From: Clostridium sp. CMCC3677
Lineage (GTDB): Bacteria > Bacillota > Clostridia > Clostridiales > Clostridiaceae
Direction: 5' to 3'
Assembly: GCF_023845585.1 (NCBI RefSeq)
Contig: NZ_JAMQHS010000001.1
Location: forward strand, 310,001 to 374,000
Length of the DNA: 64,000 nt
The first letter of the stretch is position 1, and every line of letters begins with the position of its first letter. The notes under the pieces are model-generated. The model was not told the origin of the DNA. It saw only the letters and a list, made by a program, of their open reading frames with translations, and did not search any database. Positions 9,203-18,671 of this stretch are shown in pieces. Made by a program: the position numbers and the translations under genes.

Positions 9203-9475
9203 TGTTTATGAAATTAGCAAAGTATAGTCCCATTTTAGCTTGCTCCTAATGTAAAATTGAGACAAGCAGTAAATGTGACTATTAAAAGGAAACTCGACTT
9301 CGCTGAGTAAGTTCAAAAAGCAAAATGTAAAATTTTGATTTTCACTTAACTATTCTCAAAGTTCAATATCAACTTTATTTAAAACACAGAATATTTTTTT
9401 ATAAAATTGAGACAAGCGGTAAATGTGGTTATTAACAAAGAAATTTAACGTTGCTAAGTAAGTTGGAAAAGGCAA
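9203..9475. repeat. Dispersed palindromic element, mosaic copy B
   Basis: Contains segments of both element variants: TAGTCCCATTTTAGCTTGCTCC with AAATTGAGACAAGC, and GGAAACTCGACTTCGCTGAG. It ends in another TTTAAAACACAGAATATT (near 9378-9396) followed by a partial second AAATTGAGACAAGCGGTAAATGTG. Looks like overlapping insertions or recombination between copies. Confidence 0.65.
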
Positions 9476-9480
9476 ATATA

Positions 9481-9528
9481 AAAAAATAGTATCCAGAAGA
9501 AGTTATATTCTCAGGATACTATTTTTTT
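9481..9528. terminator. Bidirectional terminator
   Basis: AATAGTATCC (9485-9494) pairs with GGATACTATT (9514-9523), A-run on the left and T-run on the right. Terminates leuS on the minus strand and can stop transcripts from the chemoreceptor side. Confidence 0.8.
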
Positions 9529-9572
9529 ATTGAAATTATATAATTCTAAAAAGAAGGATATAATTAAATTTT

Positions 9573-12023
9573 CTATTTTACAACTATATTAACAAGTCTG
9601 CCTTTTATAACAATTACTTTTATTATATTTTTACCTTCAGTAGTTGCTTTTATAGTTTCGTTTTCTAATGAAGCTTTCTTTATGCCTTCTTCATCTAAGT
9701 TTGATGGTATCATAATTTTAGCTTTTATTTTACCATTAACTTGAATAGCTATTTCAACTTCATCTTTAATTAAAGCAGCTGGATTAAATTCAGGCCATTT
9801 TTCATTAAATATAGTTGAGTTATGACCTAATAAGTTCCAATGTTCTTCAGTAAAGTGAGGGGCAAATGGTGCTAATAATTTTAAGAAATCTACTACAGTT
9901 TCTTTTAAGAATGTAGGATTTTTAGTATCAGCTTGAATATATTTATGAATAGCATTTGTAAATTCCATAAGTCTTGCTATTGCAGTATTAAATTGCATTT
10001 TTTCTGCATCTTCGCTAACACCTTTAATAGCTGTATGTCTCCAGAAGTTTAAGTCTTTTTCTTCAGAATCCATAGTAGTCTTAATATTTTCTGAAGCATT
10101 AATGATATCTCTGCATGATTCTAAAGTTCTTTCAATTCTATCTACAAATCTAGCAACAGATTTAACTCCATCATCACTCCATGCACCACCTTCAACATAT
10201 GCGAAACCGAACATTAAATACATTCTAAATACATCAGCACCAAATTCTTTAATATAGTCATCTGGAGAGATTGTATTTCCTTTTGATTTACTCATTTTTA
10301 ATCCGTCTGGTCCTAAGATTAATCCTTGGTGAGTTAAGCTTAAGAATGGTTCATCAAATTTTAAGTATCCCATATCTCTCAATGCTTTAGTTATAAATCT
10401 TGCATATAATAAATGCATACAAGCATGCTCTGGTCCACCAACATATTTATCTACAGGTAACATTTTATTTATTAATTCAGGATCAAAAGGTGCATCAGTA
10501 TTTTTGTTATCAGGGTATCTTAAATAATACCAAGAAGAACATACAAATGTATCTAAAGTATCCGCTTCTCTTTTTGCAGGTTTACCACAGTGAGGACAAG
10601 TAGTATTTATAAATTCTTCACATTTTCCAAGTGGTGATTTACCATCTGGAGTAAACTCAACATTATAAGGAAGTTCTACTGGTAAGTCTTTTTCAGGAAC
10701 TGGAACTATTCCGCATTCATCACAGTATATAACTGGAATAGGAGCTCCCCAGTATCTTTGTCTTGAAACTAACCAATCTCTTAATCTGAAGTTAACCTTC
10801 ATTTGTCCTAATTCATCTTTTTCAAGTTCACTAACAATAGCTTTTTTAGCTTCATCTGTAGTTAAACCATCAAATTTTCCTGAATTAACAAGTATTCCAT
10901 GCTCACAGAATGGAAGTTCTGGTTCATCACCTTGTTTATTAGTAATAACTCTTTCTATTGGTAAATTAAATTTACTTGCAAATGCGAAATCTCTTTCGTC
11001 ATGTGCTGGAACTGCCATAACACAACCAGTACCATATGTAGCTAATACATAGTCAGCAATCCATACAGGAACTTCTTTTCCATTTATAGGGTTTATGGCG
11101 TATGAACCAGTAAATACACCAGTTTTTTCTTTTGATGATGATTGTCTTTCTATATCAGATTGTTTACTTGCATCTTCTTTATATGCTTCAACAGCGTCCT
11201 TATATTCTGGAAGAGTTAATTCGTTAACTAATTTATTTTCAGGTGCTAATACAACATAAGTTACACCATTTAAAGTATCAACTCTTGTAGTAAATACATC
11301 AAACTTTAAGTCAGAATCCTTAACTTTAAATGTAACTTGTGCACCATATGATCTTCCAACCCAATGTTTTTGCATAGATTTAGTTTTTTCTGGCCAATCT
11401 AATCCATCTAATTTGTCTAATAATTCATCAGCATAATCAGTTATTTTGAAGAACCATTGAGTTAAATCTTTCTTTTTAACTTCAGAATCACATCTTTCAC
11501 ATAAGCCATCAACTACTTGCTCATTAGCTAAAACTGTATTACAAGATGGACACCAATTAACAGGTGCTTTTTTTCTGTAAGCTAATCCTTTTTCATAAAG
11601 TTTTAAGAATAACCATTGAGTCCATTTATAGTAATCAGGTGAACAAGTAACAACTTCATTTTCCCAATTAAACATAGCACCCATAGATTTTAATTGTTTT
11701 TCCATAGTTTCAATATTTTTAAATGTAGAATCTTTAGGATGTATACCTGTTTTTATTGCATAATTTTCAGCAGGTAACCCAAAAGCATCGAAACCCATTG
11801 GTTGGAATACGTTATAACCTTGCATTCTTTTTAGTCTTGCCCATGAATCAGTTGGCCCATAGTTAAACCAGTGACCAGCATGTAATTGAGCTCCTGAGGG
11901 ATAAGAGAACATTTCAAGTGTATAAAGTTTCTTATCTAAATTTTCTGGGTTAAATTTGTAAGTTTCATTTTCTTCCCAAATCTTTTGCCATTTTTCATCG
12001 ATTTTAGTACTATAATTTTCCAT
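9573..12023 (-). CDS. leuS: Leucyl-tRNA synthetase
   Basis: 816 residues from ATG 12023, preceded by TGGAGGTTAATT; the 14 in-frame codons upstream lack a site. Class I synthetase: HxGH-type signature HAGH near residue 47, the CP1 editing domain in the middle ([18 protein letters not shown] is recognisable), and KMSKSKGN near residue 574. Length fits bacterial LeuRS. Charges tRNA-Leu in the cytoplasm. A T-box leader on the same strand (12182-12420) shows control by uncharged tRNA-Leu. Monocistronic, with its own promoter and terminator. Confidence 0.97.
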   Translation of the reverse strand: MENYSTKIDEKWQKIWEENETYKFNPENLDKKLYTLEMFSYPSGAQLHAGHWFNYGPTDSWARLKRMQGYNVFQPMGFDAFGLPAENYAIKTGIHPKDSTFKNIETMEKQLKSMGAMFNWENEVVTCSPDYYKWTQWLFLKLYEKGLAYRKKAPVNWCPSCNTVLANEQVVDGLCERCDSEVKKKDLTQWFFKITDYADELLDKLDGLDWPEKTKSMQKHWVGRSYGAQVTFKVKDSDLKFDVFTTRVDTLNGVTYVVLAPENKLVNELTLPEYKDAVEAYKEDASKQSDIERQSSSKEKTGVFTGSYAINPINGKEVPVWIADYVLATYGTGCVMAVPAHDERDFAFASKFNLPIERVITNKQGDEPELPFCEHGILVNSGKFDGLTTDEAKKAIVSELEKDELGQMKVNFRLRDWLVSRQRYWGAPIPVIYCDECGIVPVPEKDLPVELPYNVEFTPDGKSPLGKCEEFINTTCPHCGKPAKREADTLDTFVCSSWYYLRYPDNKNTDAPFDPELINKMLPVDKYVGGPEHACMHLLYARFITKALRDMGYLKFDEPFLSLTHQGLILGPDGLKMSKSKGNTISPDDYIKEFGADVFRMYLMFGFAYVEGGAWSDDGVKSVARFVDRIERTLESCRDIINASENIKTTMDSEEKDLNFWRHTAIKGVSEDAEKMQFNTAIARLMEFTNAIHKYIQADTKNPTFLKETVVDFLKLLAPFAPHFTEEHWNLLGHNSTIFNEKWPEFNPAALIKDEVEIAIQVNGKIKAKIMIPSNLDEEGIKKASLENETIKATTEGKNIIKVIVIKGRLVNIVVK

Positions 12024-12040
12024 AATTAACCTCCAAAATA

Positions 12041-12075
12041 ACAATGGACAATGAACAATGAACAATAGACAATGA
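12041..12075. repeat. Five tandem 7-bp ACAATGA repeats in the leuS leader
   Basis: Units at 12041, 12048, 12055, 12062 and 12069 read ACAATGG, ACAATGA, ACAATGA, ACAATAG, ACAATGA. The array lies between the T-box terminator and the leuS ribosome binding site, outside the coding region. A degenerate AATTG-rich stretch near 12128-12170 may be related. Confidence 0.85.
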
Positions 12076-12181
12076 AGGATTATATTTCTTAAGAAATATG
12101 TACAATTAAAAAATTGTAAGCTTTCTCTTTCAATGTCAATTGTAGATTGTAAATTATCAATTGAATTAATTTATTGTATAA

Positions 12182-12420
12182 AAAAAAGCTCTCATCTCTA
12201 AAATTAAGAGACGAAAGCAAAATTCCGCGGTACCACTCTTATTAGAAGAAAAAATATAATTTAATCTTCTCGCTTGATATTTTTAACGGATAGTTACCCG
12301 TACTTGTTTTTAACAAGTAAGCTCGTAGACAAGTTCATAATAATGTAACACTATTTCACACCATACAATAGCTCTCTAAAAGATACATTTTATTATTACT
12401 ACTTCTATTCACAGCAAAAT
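12182..12420 (-). ncRNA. T-box leader of leuS
   Basis: Read on the minus strand, the leader has a stem I region with AGAGAGCTATTG and GGTGTGAAATAG, and ATGAACTTGTC, whose CTT is a plausible leucine specifier codon. The T-box core AAGAGTGGTACCGCGG (plus-strand 12225-12240) follows. It ends in a terminator: GCTTTCGTCTCT pairing with AGAGATGAGAGC (plus-strand 12188-12219), then seven T. Uncharged tRNA-Leu is expected to favour the antiterminator and allow leuS transcription. The 5' boundary is approximate. Confidence 0.92.
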
Positions 12421-12435
12421 ATAAAATTTAGCAAT

Positions 12436-12464
12436 ATTATATATTAAAATTTGTAAAAAAGCAA
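12436..12464 (-). promoter_or_regulatory. SigA-type promoter of leuS
   Basis: On the minus strand TTGCTT and TATAAT are separated by 17 bp, placing transcription start just upstream of the T-box stem I. Confidence 0.65.
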
Positions 12465-12593
12465 GAAGACATATTAATTATAAATAAAAATACTAATCCT
12501 ATTTTGACTAAGAAAATTGAATTCACATGAGTTTTCTGTTAAAATCGTTACATTCGTACAAAATTGTTACTTATATTTAGGAGGTTTATATAA

Positions 12594-14066
12594 ATGAATG
12601 AAAAAATAATAATTGGGGGTACATTTGCATTATATTTGGTAGTAATGTTATGTATAGGCCTACATTTTTATCGTCGAACTAATAATTTATCAGATTATAC
12701 ATTAGGTGGAAGAAAACTTGGATATTGGGGAAGTTCTATAAGTGCACAAGCTTCGGACATGAGTGGCTGGTTATTACTTGGACTTCCAGGAGCAGCTTTT
12801 TTAACAGGTTTATCAGGATCTGTATGGATGGCTTTAGGACTAGCTATTGGAACATATTTGAATTGGAAAATAGTTGCTAAAAGGCTTAGAGTAGATACTC
12901 AAAAATATTCAGATTCAATAACAGTACCATCTTATTTAGAAAATAGATTTAATGATAAATCAAGAACATTAAAATTAATTTCTTCGTTATTCATACTTGT
13001 ATTTTTTATACCATATACTGCCTCAGGATTTGTGTCAGGAGGAAAATTATTTACAACAGTTTTTGGAACCCCGTATATAGTTTCTGTTATAATATGTGGA
13101 TTAGTTGTTGTAAGTTATACTTTTTTAGGTGGATTTATGGCTGTATGTTATACAGATATAATTCAAGGGTTATTAATGTTTTTTACATTACTTGTATTGC
13201 CTATAATAGTTATAGTAGAAGCTGGTGGAGTAGGAAATATATTATCAACTTTTGATCCATCACTTTTAAATCCATTAGATATTGGTTTTATAACTGGATC
13301 AAGTAGTGGAACTATAGGAATGGCAGTTGTAGGAATTATTTCATCTCTTGCGTGGGGGCTTGGATATTTTGGGCAACCTCATATTATTACAAAGTTTATG
13401 GCTATAGAAAATCCAGAAGAAATTAAAATTTCAAGAAGAATAGCTACAGTTTGGGTTATAATAACACTTTTAGCTTCAACTGGTATAGGTCTTGTTGGAC
13501 ATTATTATTTCCCTAACTTAACAGGTGCGGATTCTGAAACTATATTTATTTTATTAGTTCACAAATGTGTTCCATTAATATTTATTGGAGTATTATTATC
13601 AGCAATATTAGCTGCAATTATGAGTACAGCTGATTCTCAACTTTTAATTATATCTTCTACAATTTCAGAGGATATTTACAGATCTATTATTAAGCCAAAA
13701 GCTTCAGATAAAGAGCTTATAGGAATTAGTAGATTGTCGGTATTAGTTGTAGCTCTTATAGCATTTTGTATTTCACTTAATCCAGATAGTTCAGTTTTAA
13801 AACTGGTATCATATGCATGGGCAGGGTTTGGATGTGCCTTTGGCCCCGTAATTTTATTATCACTATTCTGGAAAAATATCACTAGAAATGGTGCGGTAGC
13901 AGGTATGTTAATTGGTGGGATTACATCAGCAATTTGGCCAATATTTAAAAACTATTTTTCAGCACCAATATTTAATCTTTATGAAATTGTACCGGGATTT
14001 TTATTAGCTTTAATTGCTATATATGTTGTTAGTAATTTAGATATGAAAAAGCATAAAGTAAAATAG
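12594..14066 (+). CDS. putP: Sodium/proline symporter
   Basis: 490 residues; ATG with TAGGAGG upstream. A member of the sodium:solute symporter (SSS) family with about 13 membrane segments. Family-typical sequences are LSDYTLGGRKLGYW near residue 30, the AQASDMSGWLLLGLPGAA segment near 50, and GYFGQPHIITKFMA near 255. Length and motifs agree with PutP, which imports proline with Na+. Substrate is by family resemblance; other SSS members transport pantothenate or sugars, but the SDMSGW motif favours proline. Monocistronic, followed by a terminator. Confidence 0.88.
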   Translation: MNEKIIIGGTFALYLVVMLCIGLHFYRRTNNLSDYTLGGRKLGYWGSSISAQASDMSGWLLLGLPGAAFLTGLSGSVWMALGLAIGTYLNWKIVAKRLRVDTQKYSDSITVPSYLENRFNDKSRTLKLISSLFILVFFIPYTASGFVSGGKLFTTVFGTPYIVSVIICGLVVVSYTFLGGFMAVCYTDIIQGLLMFFTLLVLPIIVIVEAGGVGNILSTFDPSLLNPLDIGFITGSSSGTIGMAVVGIISSLAWGLGYFGQPHIITKFMAIENPEEIKISRRIATVWVIITLLASTGIGLVGHYYFPNLTGADSETIFILLVHKCVPLIFIGVLLSAILAAIMSTADSQLLIISSTISEDIYRSIIKPKASDKELIGISRLSVLVVALIAFCISLNPDSSVLKLVSYAWAGFGCAFGPVILLSLFWKNITRNGAVAGMLIGGITSAIWPIFKNYFSAPIFNLYEIVPGFLLALIAIYVVSNLDMKKHKVK

Positions 14067-14178
14067 TACATATTTTTAATGTCAACTCACCTATTGGATA
14101 TATTAACACATATTTAAAATATAGCTTAATAAAATTATAGTGTTTGCTTAACCTATGTTTTTATTGAAAGGTATTAAG

Positions 14179-14219
14179 AAAATTCTCGGAATTAATATAT
14201 TGATTTTGAGAATTTTTTT
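14179..14219 (+). terminator. Rho-independent terminator after putP
   Basis: AAAATTCTC (14179-14187) pairs with GAGAATTTT (14208-14216) and is followed by T residues. Confidence 0.7.
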
Positions 14220-14626
14220 ATTCTTTAGGAAATTATATTGCTTGAAAATTTGTGGATAACTTATAGAATACTGTATTTTAGAAGTGTGATGAGTACATAT
14301 TTATGAAATTATGGTATTTAAGAAATTATTAATAACCGAAATTATAAATTAGAAGAAATTAAAAAATTTCCCATAAGGAATAACAATGGCAGTATAATTG
14401 GTTGTTAGATTTGAAATGTGATAATAGTATTAAATTTTTTTCATATATTATTAAAAGGATATAGTATTAATACTTAAAGCTTTATTTAAGTAAATGTTAG
14501 TTAATTCATTATAATAAATTTATATATCTATGATAAAATAGTGAATATAGCCTATAAATTAAACGAAGATTTATAATATAATTATTTAATTCAAAATAAT
14601 AACCTAAACAAAGGAAGTGAGAAAAT
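14220..14626. other. Intergenic region before cls
   Basis: About 400 bp, very AT-rich. It holds one exact DnaA-box-like TGTGGATAA (14251-14259), probably chance, and several TATAAT-like hexamers without a convincing -35 partner. No ORF with a ribosome site or RNA was recognised until AAAGGAAGTGAG in front of cls. Confidence 0.5.
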
Positions 14627-16060
14627 ATGAATATATTATTAGGGATAGGCATGATAGTTTTAATATTAAATATAATTTTTTCATTATCATTGATATTTAT
14701 AGAAAGAAAGGATCCAACAACAACATGGGCATGGCTTTTAATACTAATTATTCTACCGGGATTTGGATTTGTATTATATATTTTGTTAGGACAAAACTTA
14801 AGTAGGCAAAAGATTTTTAAAGAAAAAAAACAAATTGATGAAATAAAGAGAAGAAATTTAAGTAGTAGATATGGTAATAAGAGTAATTGTCATGATGGTG
14901 GAGATAAATTTTTTGATTTAAGAAAAATGAATTATAATCATTCAGGTTGTCAATATACAACTAACAATGATCTTGAAGTATATGTTAATGGAGAAGATAA
15001 ATTTAGACAATTACTTAAAGATATAAAGAATGCAAAAGAATATATACATATAGAATATTATATTTTTCGTAATGATTGTTTAGGAAAAGAAATAATAGCA
15101 GAATTAACAAAAAAAGCAGAAAGTGGAGTTGAAGTAAGACTTTTAGCAGATAGTATGGGTTCATATACTTTAACAAAAGGTGCATTAAAGAATTATTTAA
15201 AATCAGGAGGAAAATTTGCAATATTTTTCCCAGGAATTTTACCACATATAAATACGCGTATAAATTATAGAAACCATAGAAAAATAGTTGTAATAGATGG
15301 GAAATATGGATATGTTGGAGGATTTAATGTTGGTAAGGAATATATAAATAAAGATCCTAAGGTTGGATTTTGGAGAGATACCCACGTTAGAATAAAAGGT
15401 GGAGCAGTAAATGATTTAAATGAAAGATTTTTATTAGATTGGTGCTATGCATCAGAAGAAGAAATACGTGATTATAATAAATATTTATCAGATACAAATG
15501 AAGAAATAGGGGATGTGGGAATACAAATAGTTACAAGTGGTCCAGATCATGAAGAAGAATATATTAGAAACGCATATATTAAGCTTATAAATAATGCTAA
15601 AAATAATTTATATTTAGAGACACCTTATTTAGTTCCAGATTTACCAATATTAGAGGCGTTAAAAATATCTGCGTTGTCAGGTGTTGATGTAAGAATAATA
15701 ATTCCAGGAAATCCAGATCACTTTTTTATGCAATGGGCAGCTAGTTCTTATATAGGTGAACTATTAAATGCTGGAATAAAAATATATTATTATAAAAATG
15801 GATTTATTCATGCTAAGGCTATGGTTGCAGATAGCACTGTAGTATCTATAGGAACAGCTAATATGGATATAAGAAGTTTCAAATTAAATTTTGAAGTTAA
15901 TGCTTTTATCTTTGATGATAGAGTAGCTGTTGATTATGAAAAACAATTCATGAAGGATATTGAATTTTCTGAGGAAATAACAATAGAATCTCATTCTAAT
16001 AGAAGTACATCTATTAAGATAAAAGAATCTTTAGCAAGACTAGTTTCACCAATATTATAA
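14627..16060 (+). CDS. cls: Cardiolipin synthase (phospholipase D family)
   Basis: 477 residues; ATG with AAAGGAAGTGAG upstream. Two N-terminal membrane segments (about 3-24 and 34-55) enclose the loop IERKDPTTTWAW typical of Cls. Two HKD motifs are intact: NHRKIVVIDG near 215-224 and HAKAMVAD near 393-400, each followed by the conserved G-x-x-N/D (GGFNVG, GTANMD). Condenses phosphatidylglycerol into cardiolipin at the membrane. Length is normal for bacterial Cls. Monocistronic. Confidence 0.95.
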   Translation: MNILLGIGMIVLILNIIFSLSLIFIERKDPTTTWAWLLILIILPGFGFVLYILLGQNLSRQKIFKEKKQIDEIKRRNLSSRYGNKSNCHDGGDKFFDLRKMNYNHSGCQYTTNNDLEVYVNGEDKFRQLLKDIKNAKEYIHIEYYIFRNDCLGKEIIAELTKKAESGVEVRLLADSMGSYTLTKGALKNYLKSGGKFAIFFPGILPHINTRINYRNHRKIVVIDGKYGYVGGFNVGKEYINKDPKVGFWRDTHVRIKGGAVNDLNERFLLDWCYASEEEIRDYNKYLSDTNEEIGDVGIQIVTSGPDHEEEYIRNAYIKLINNAKNNLYLETPYLVPDLPILEALKISALSGVDVRIIIPGNPDHFFMQWAASSYIGELLNAGIKIYYYKNGFIHAKAMVADSTVVSIGTANMDIRSFKLNFEVNAFIFDDRVAVDYEKQFMKDIEFSEEITIESHSNRSTSIKIKESLARLVSPIL

Positions 16061-16108
16061 TTGAATTATCAAAAAAATTAATAAAAAATAAAAAAGTATC
16101 AAAAAATA

Positions 16109-16136
16109 TTGACAAAAAATTCTAAGTTGTTATACT
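16109..16136 (+). promoter_or_regulatory. Promoter of the aromatic amino acid operon
   Basis: Perfect -35 TTGACA (16109-16114), 16-bp spacer, and -10 TATACT (16131-16136). Transcription would start near 16143, about 60 nt before the leader peptide ATG at 16203. Confidence 0.8.
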
Positions 16137-16202
16137 AAAAATATAATAATTTATTTGATTAATATATCAAGATGATTAAATTTTATTTAATGGGAGGGCA
16201 CT

Positions 16203-16346
16203 ATGGAAAAGAATATAGTTAAAATATTTATTGCAAAATTTTATAACTTTTTTTATTTTATGTTCTGGGGCTTTTATTTTAGCGCTAGCTATTTATTTTG
16301 CAAAAAATTAAATAATTTAACTTTAATGAGTGCTCAAAAATTATAA
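16203..16346 (+). CDS. Aromatic-residue-rich leader peptide (47 aa)
   Basis: ATG at 16203 preceded by GGGAGGG (16192-16198). The 47-residue peptide has 14 aromatic residues between positions 9 and 32 (nine Phe, four Tyr, one Trp), including the runs FYNFFYF and FWGFYF. It lies between a strong promoter and a terminator upstream of nine genes for Phe/Tyr synthesis. This is the arrangement of transcription-attenuation leader peptides (pheA/trpL logic). Ribosomes stalling on Phe/Tyr codons would report aromatic amino acid shortage. It is unlikely to be a stable protein, although a hydrophobic stretch could also insert in a membrane. No similar named leader is known to me. Confidence 0.85.
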   Translation: MEKNIVKIFIAKFYNFFYFMFWGFYFSASYLFCKKLNNLTLMSAQKL

Positions 16347-16414
16347 GAATTTTTTAGATGTTTATTATGTGAATACATTATAGAGCTCATTAATATGTGG
16401 GCTCTATTTTTTTT
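16323..16414 (+). promoter_or_regulatory. Attenuator: competing antiterminator and terminator
   Basis: Terminator: TAGAGCTC (16381-16388) pairs with GGGCTCTA (16399-16406), then eight T. Antiterminator: TTAATGAG-TG-CTC (16323-16335) can pair with GAG-CTCATTAA (16383-16393), eleven pairs with a 2-nt bulge, using the terminator's 5' arm. The antiterminator's 5' arm lies in leader codons 41-45, after the aromatic codons. A ribosome stalled on Phe/Tyr codons leaves it free, while one reaching the stop at 16344 covers it. The geometry is seen directly; the mechanism is inference from classical attenuation. Confidence 0.8.
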
Positions 16415-16439
16415 ATATAAAATTAAGGGGGCAAAAAAT

Positions 16440-17453
16440 ATGATAGTAATATTAAAACAAAAAGTTGAACAAGAAAAAATAGAAAAATTAACTTTAATTT
16501 TAGAAAATCAAGGTGTTAAAGTAAACCCTGTTATAGGAACTGACATTAGCATTTTAGGTTTAGTAGGGGATACGAGTAAAATTGATAAAGAACAAATTGA
16601 GGCTAATGAAATAGTTGAAAAAGTTATGCATGTACAAGAACCTTTTAAAAAGGCAAATAGGATGTTTCATCCAGAATCAACAATAATTGATGTGAATGGA
16701 CAAAAAATAGGTGGAAATAAAATAGCTATGATTGCAGGACCATGTTCAGTTGAAAGCGAAGAACAAATAACGCAAATAGCTAAAGATGTTAAAAAAATAG
16801 GGGCAAACTTTTTAAGAGGTGGAGCATTTAAACCTAGAACTTCACCATATGCATTCCAAGGATTAAAGTATGAAGGTTTAGAACTTTTAAAAAAAGCAAA
16901 AGCAAATACAGGATTACCTATAGTTACGGAAATTATGTCACCATATGATATAGAATTTTTTAATGATAATGTTGATGTTATACAAGTTGGAGCAAGAAAT
17001 ATGCAAAACTTTGATTTACTTAAAGAATTGGGAGGATTAAATAAACCAATACTTTTAAAAAGGGGATTATCAGCAACTCTTGAAGAGCTGTTAATGAGTG
17101 CTGAATATATAATGGCAGGTGGTAATGAAAATGTAATTCTTTGTGAAAGAGGAATTAGAACATTTGAGACATATACCAGAAATACATTAGATTTAAGTGC
17201 AGTTCCAGCTCTTAAAAAATTAAGTCATTTACCGGTTATTATTGATCCAAGTCATGCTACAGGGAAGTATTGGATGGTAGAACCACTAGCTAAAGCTGCA
17301 ATTGCAATTGGTGCAGATGGACTTATAATAGAAGTCCATAATGATCCAGCAAATGCTTTGTGTGATGGACCACAATCAATAAAACCAAGTAAGTATGCAA
17401 AACTTTTTGAAGAATTAAAAGTTATTGCAAAAGCAGTAGGTAGAGAAATATAG
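16440..17453 (+). CDS. aroF: DAHP synthase (3-deoxy-7-phosphoheptulonate synthase), first copy
   Basis: 337 residues from ATG 16440, preceded by AAGGGGG; in-frame codons further upstream overlap the attenuator. An N-terminal ferredoxin-like regulatory domain (about 1-70) precedes the class I-beta catalytic barrel: AGPCSVESEEQI near residue 99, LRGGAFKPRTSPY, KRGLSAT and IDPSHATG. Condenses phosphoenolpyruvate and erythrose-4-P in the first shikimate step. First structural gene after the aromatic attenuator. A second, clearly homologous copy lies at 23731. The N-terminal domain of this type binds Tyr or Phe in characterised relatives. Confidence 0.95.
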   Translation: MIVILKQKVEQEKIEKLTLILENQGVKVNPVIGTDISILGLVGDTSKIDKEQIEANEIVEKVMHVQEPFKKANRMFHPESTIIDVNGQKIGGNKIAMIAGPCSVESEEQITQIAKDVKKIGANFLRGGAFKPRTSPYAFQGLKYEGLELLKKAKANTGLPIVTEIMSPYDIEFFNDNVDVIQVGARNMQNFDLLKELGGLNKPILLKRGLSATLEELLMSAEYIMAGGNENVILCERGIRTFETYTRNTLDLSAVPALKKLSHLPVIIDPSHATGKYWMVEPLAKAAIAIGADGLIIEVHNDPANALCDGPQSIKPSKYAKLFEELKVIAKAVGREI

Positions 17454-17513
17454 TTTAAATTAATATATTTAAACAGAAGAGCTGAATTAAAAATATACGA
17501 GGAGAGTATTAAA

Positions 17514-18566
17514 ATGAGGGAGTTAGTTGTAGATTTAAAGGAAAAAAGTTATTCAATAATAATTAAAAAGGGATTAATTAATGAACTTAGTAATGAAATA
17601 AATAAAGTTTATAAAGGGAAAAAGATTTTTGTATTAACTGATGAAAATGTAAATTATCACTACGGAGATAAGGTTAAAGACTCGTTAATTAATCATGGAT
17701 ATGATGTTAAGACAATGGTATTAAAACCTGGAGAGGAAACTAAGTCCTTTAATACTCTTCCTAAGATATATAATGAGTTTTTAGATTTTAAATTAACTAG
17801 AAGTGATTTAATTATTACACTTGGAGGAGGAGTTATAGGAGATCTTGGAGGATTTGCAGCATCTACATTTTTGAGAGGAATTGATTTTATTCAAGTACCT
17901 ACCTCATTACTTGCTCAAGTTGATAGTAGTGTTGGAGGAAAAGTTGCTGTAGATTTAGATAGGGGAAAGAATTTGGTAGGAAGCTTTTATCATCCTAAAG
18001 TGGTTTTAATTGATCCAGATGTTTTAATTACATTAGAAGATAAATTTTTTAAAGATGGAATGGCTGAAGTAATAAAATATGGATGTATAAAAGATAAAGA
18101 ATTCTTTCATAAGTTAAAAGAGTTTAAAAATAAAGATGAAGTTATGGATAATATAGAAGATATAATTTATATATGTTGTAATATTAAAAGAATAGTTGTT
18201 GAAAATGATGAAAAAGATAAAGGCGAGAGGATGTTATTAAATTTTGGTCATACATTGGGTCATGCAATAGAGGCATACTATAATTTTAATAAATATACTC
18301 ATGGTGAAGCCGTAGGAATTGGAATGTATAAAATAACTAAAATGTCTGAAGGAAAAGGCCTTACACCAAAGGGAATTTCAGATGAGATAAGAGATATATT
18401 AGTTCAATATTCACTTCCTCATGATATAGATATTGAAAATTTAGATGAAATATTAGAAACAATTTCTTTAGACAAAAAAAATATTAATAATGCTTTAAAG
18501 ATAGTATTACTTGAGAGTATTGGAAAATCATTTTTAAAAAATAGCAATATAGATTTCTTTAAGTAA
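17514..18566 (+). CDS. aroB: 3-dehydroquinate synthase
   Basis: 350 residues; ATG with CGAGGAGAG upstream. NAD-binding and active-site motifs include GGGVIGDLGGFAAST near 103-117, QVPTSLLAQVDSSVGGK near 129-145, FYHPKVVLIDP, and the metal ligands in FGHTLGHAIE and YTHGEAVGIGM. Cyclises DAHP to 3-dehydroquinate. Full length for the family. Second gene of the aromatic operon, 60 bp after aroF. Confidence 0.97.
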   Translation: MRELVVDLKEKSYSIIIKKGLINELSNEINKVYKGKKIFVLTDENVNYHYGDKVKDSLINHGYDVKTMVLKPGEETKSFNTLPKIYNEFLDFKLTRSDLIITLGGGVIGDLGGFAASTFLRGIDFIQVPTSLLAQVDSSVGGKVAVDLDRGKNLVGSFYHPKVVLIDPDVLITLEDKFFKDGMAEVIKYGCIKDKEFFHKLKEFKNKDEVMDNIEDIIYICCNIKRIVVENDEKDKGERMLLNFGHTLGHAIEAYYNFNKYTHGEAVGIGMYKITKMSEGKGLTPKGISDEIRDILVQYSLPHDIDIENLDEILETISLDKKNINNALKIVLLESIGKSFLKNSNIDFFK

Positions 18567-18671
18567 ATTTTACATTTTTGAAATTATATTTTTAAGTTTA
18601 AATTTATATTAAAAAGTAAATAGAATTTCAATTAATATATTAATATTAAATAACTAAAAAGGGGGACACAA

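Noticed and set aside
8970..9475. Repeats considered as a CRISPR array
   Set aside because: No regularly spaced short direct repeats or spacers; the structure is inverted and of MITE type.
14251..14259. Exact DnaA-box-like TGTGGATAA
   Set aside because: Single 9-mer, no cluster, no dnaA/dnaN nearby; expected by chance in AT-rich DNA.
14617..14805. 62-codon ORF overlapping the cls start
   Set aside because: Out of frame with cls, whose start has the ribosome site and conserved N-terminus.
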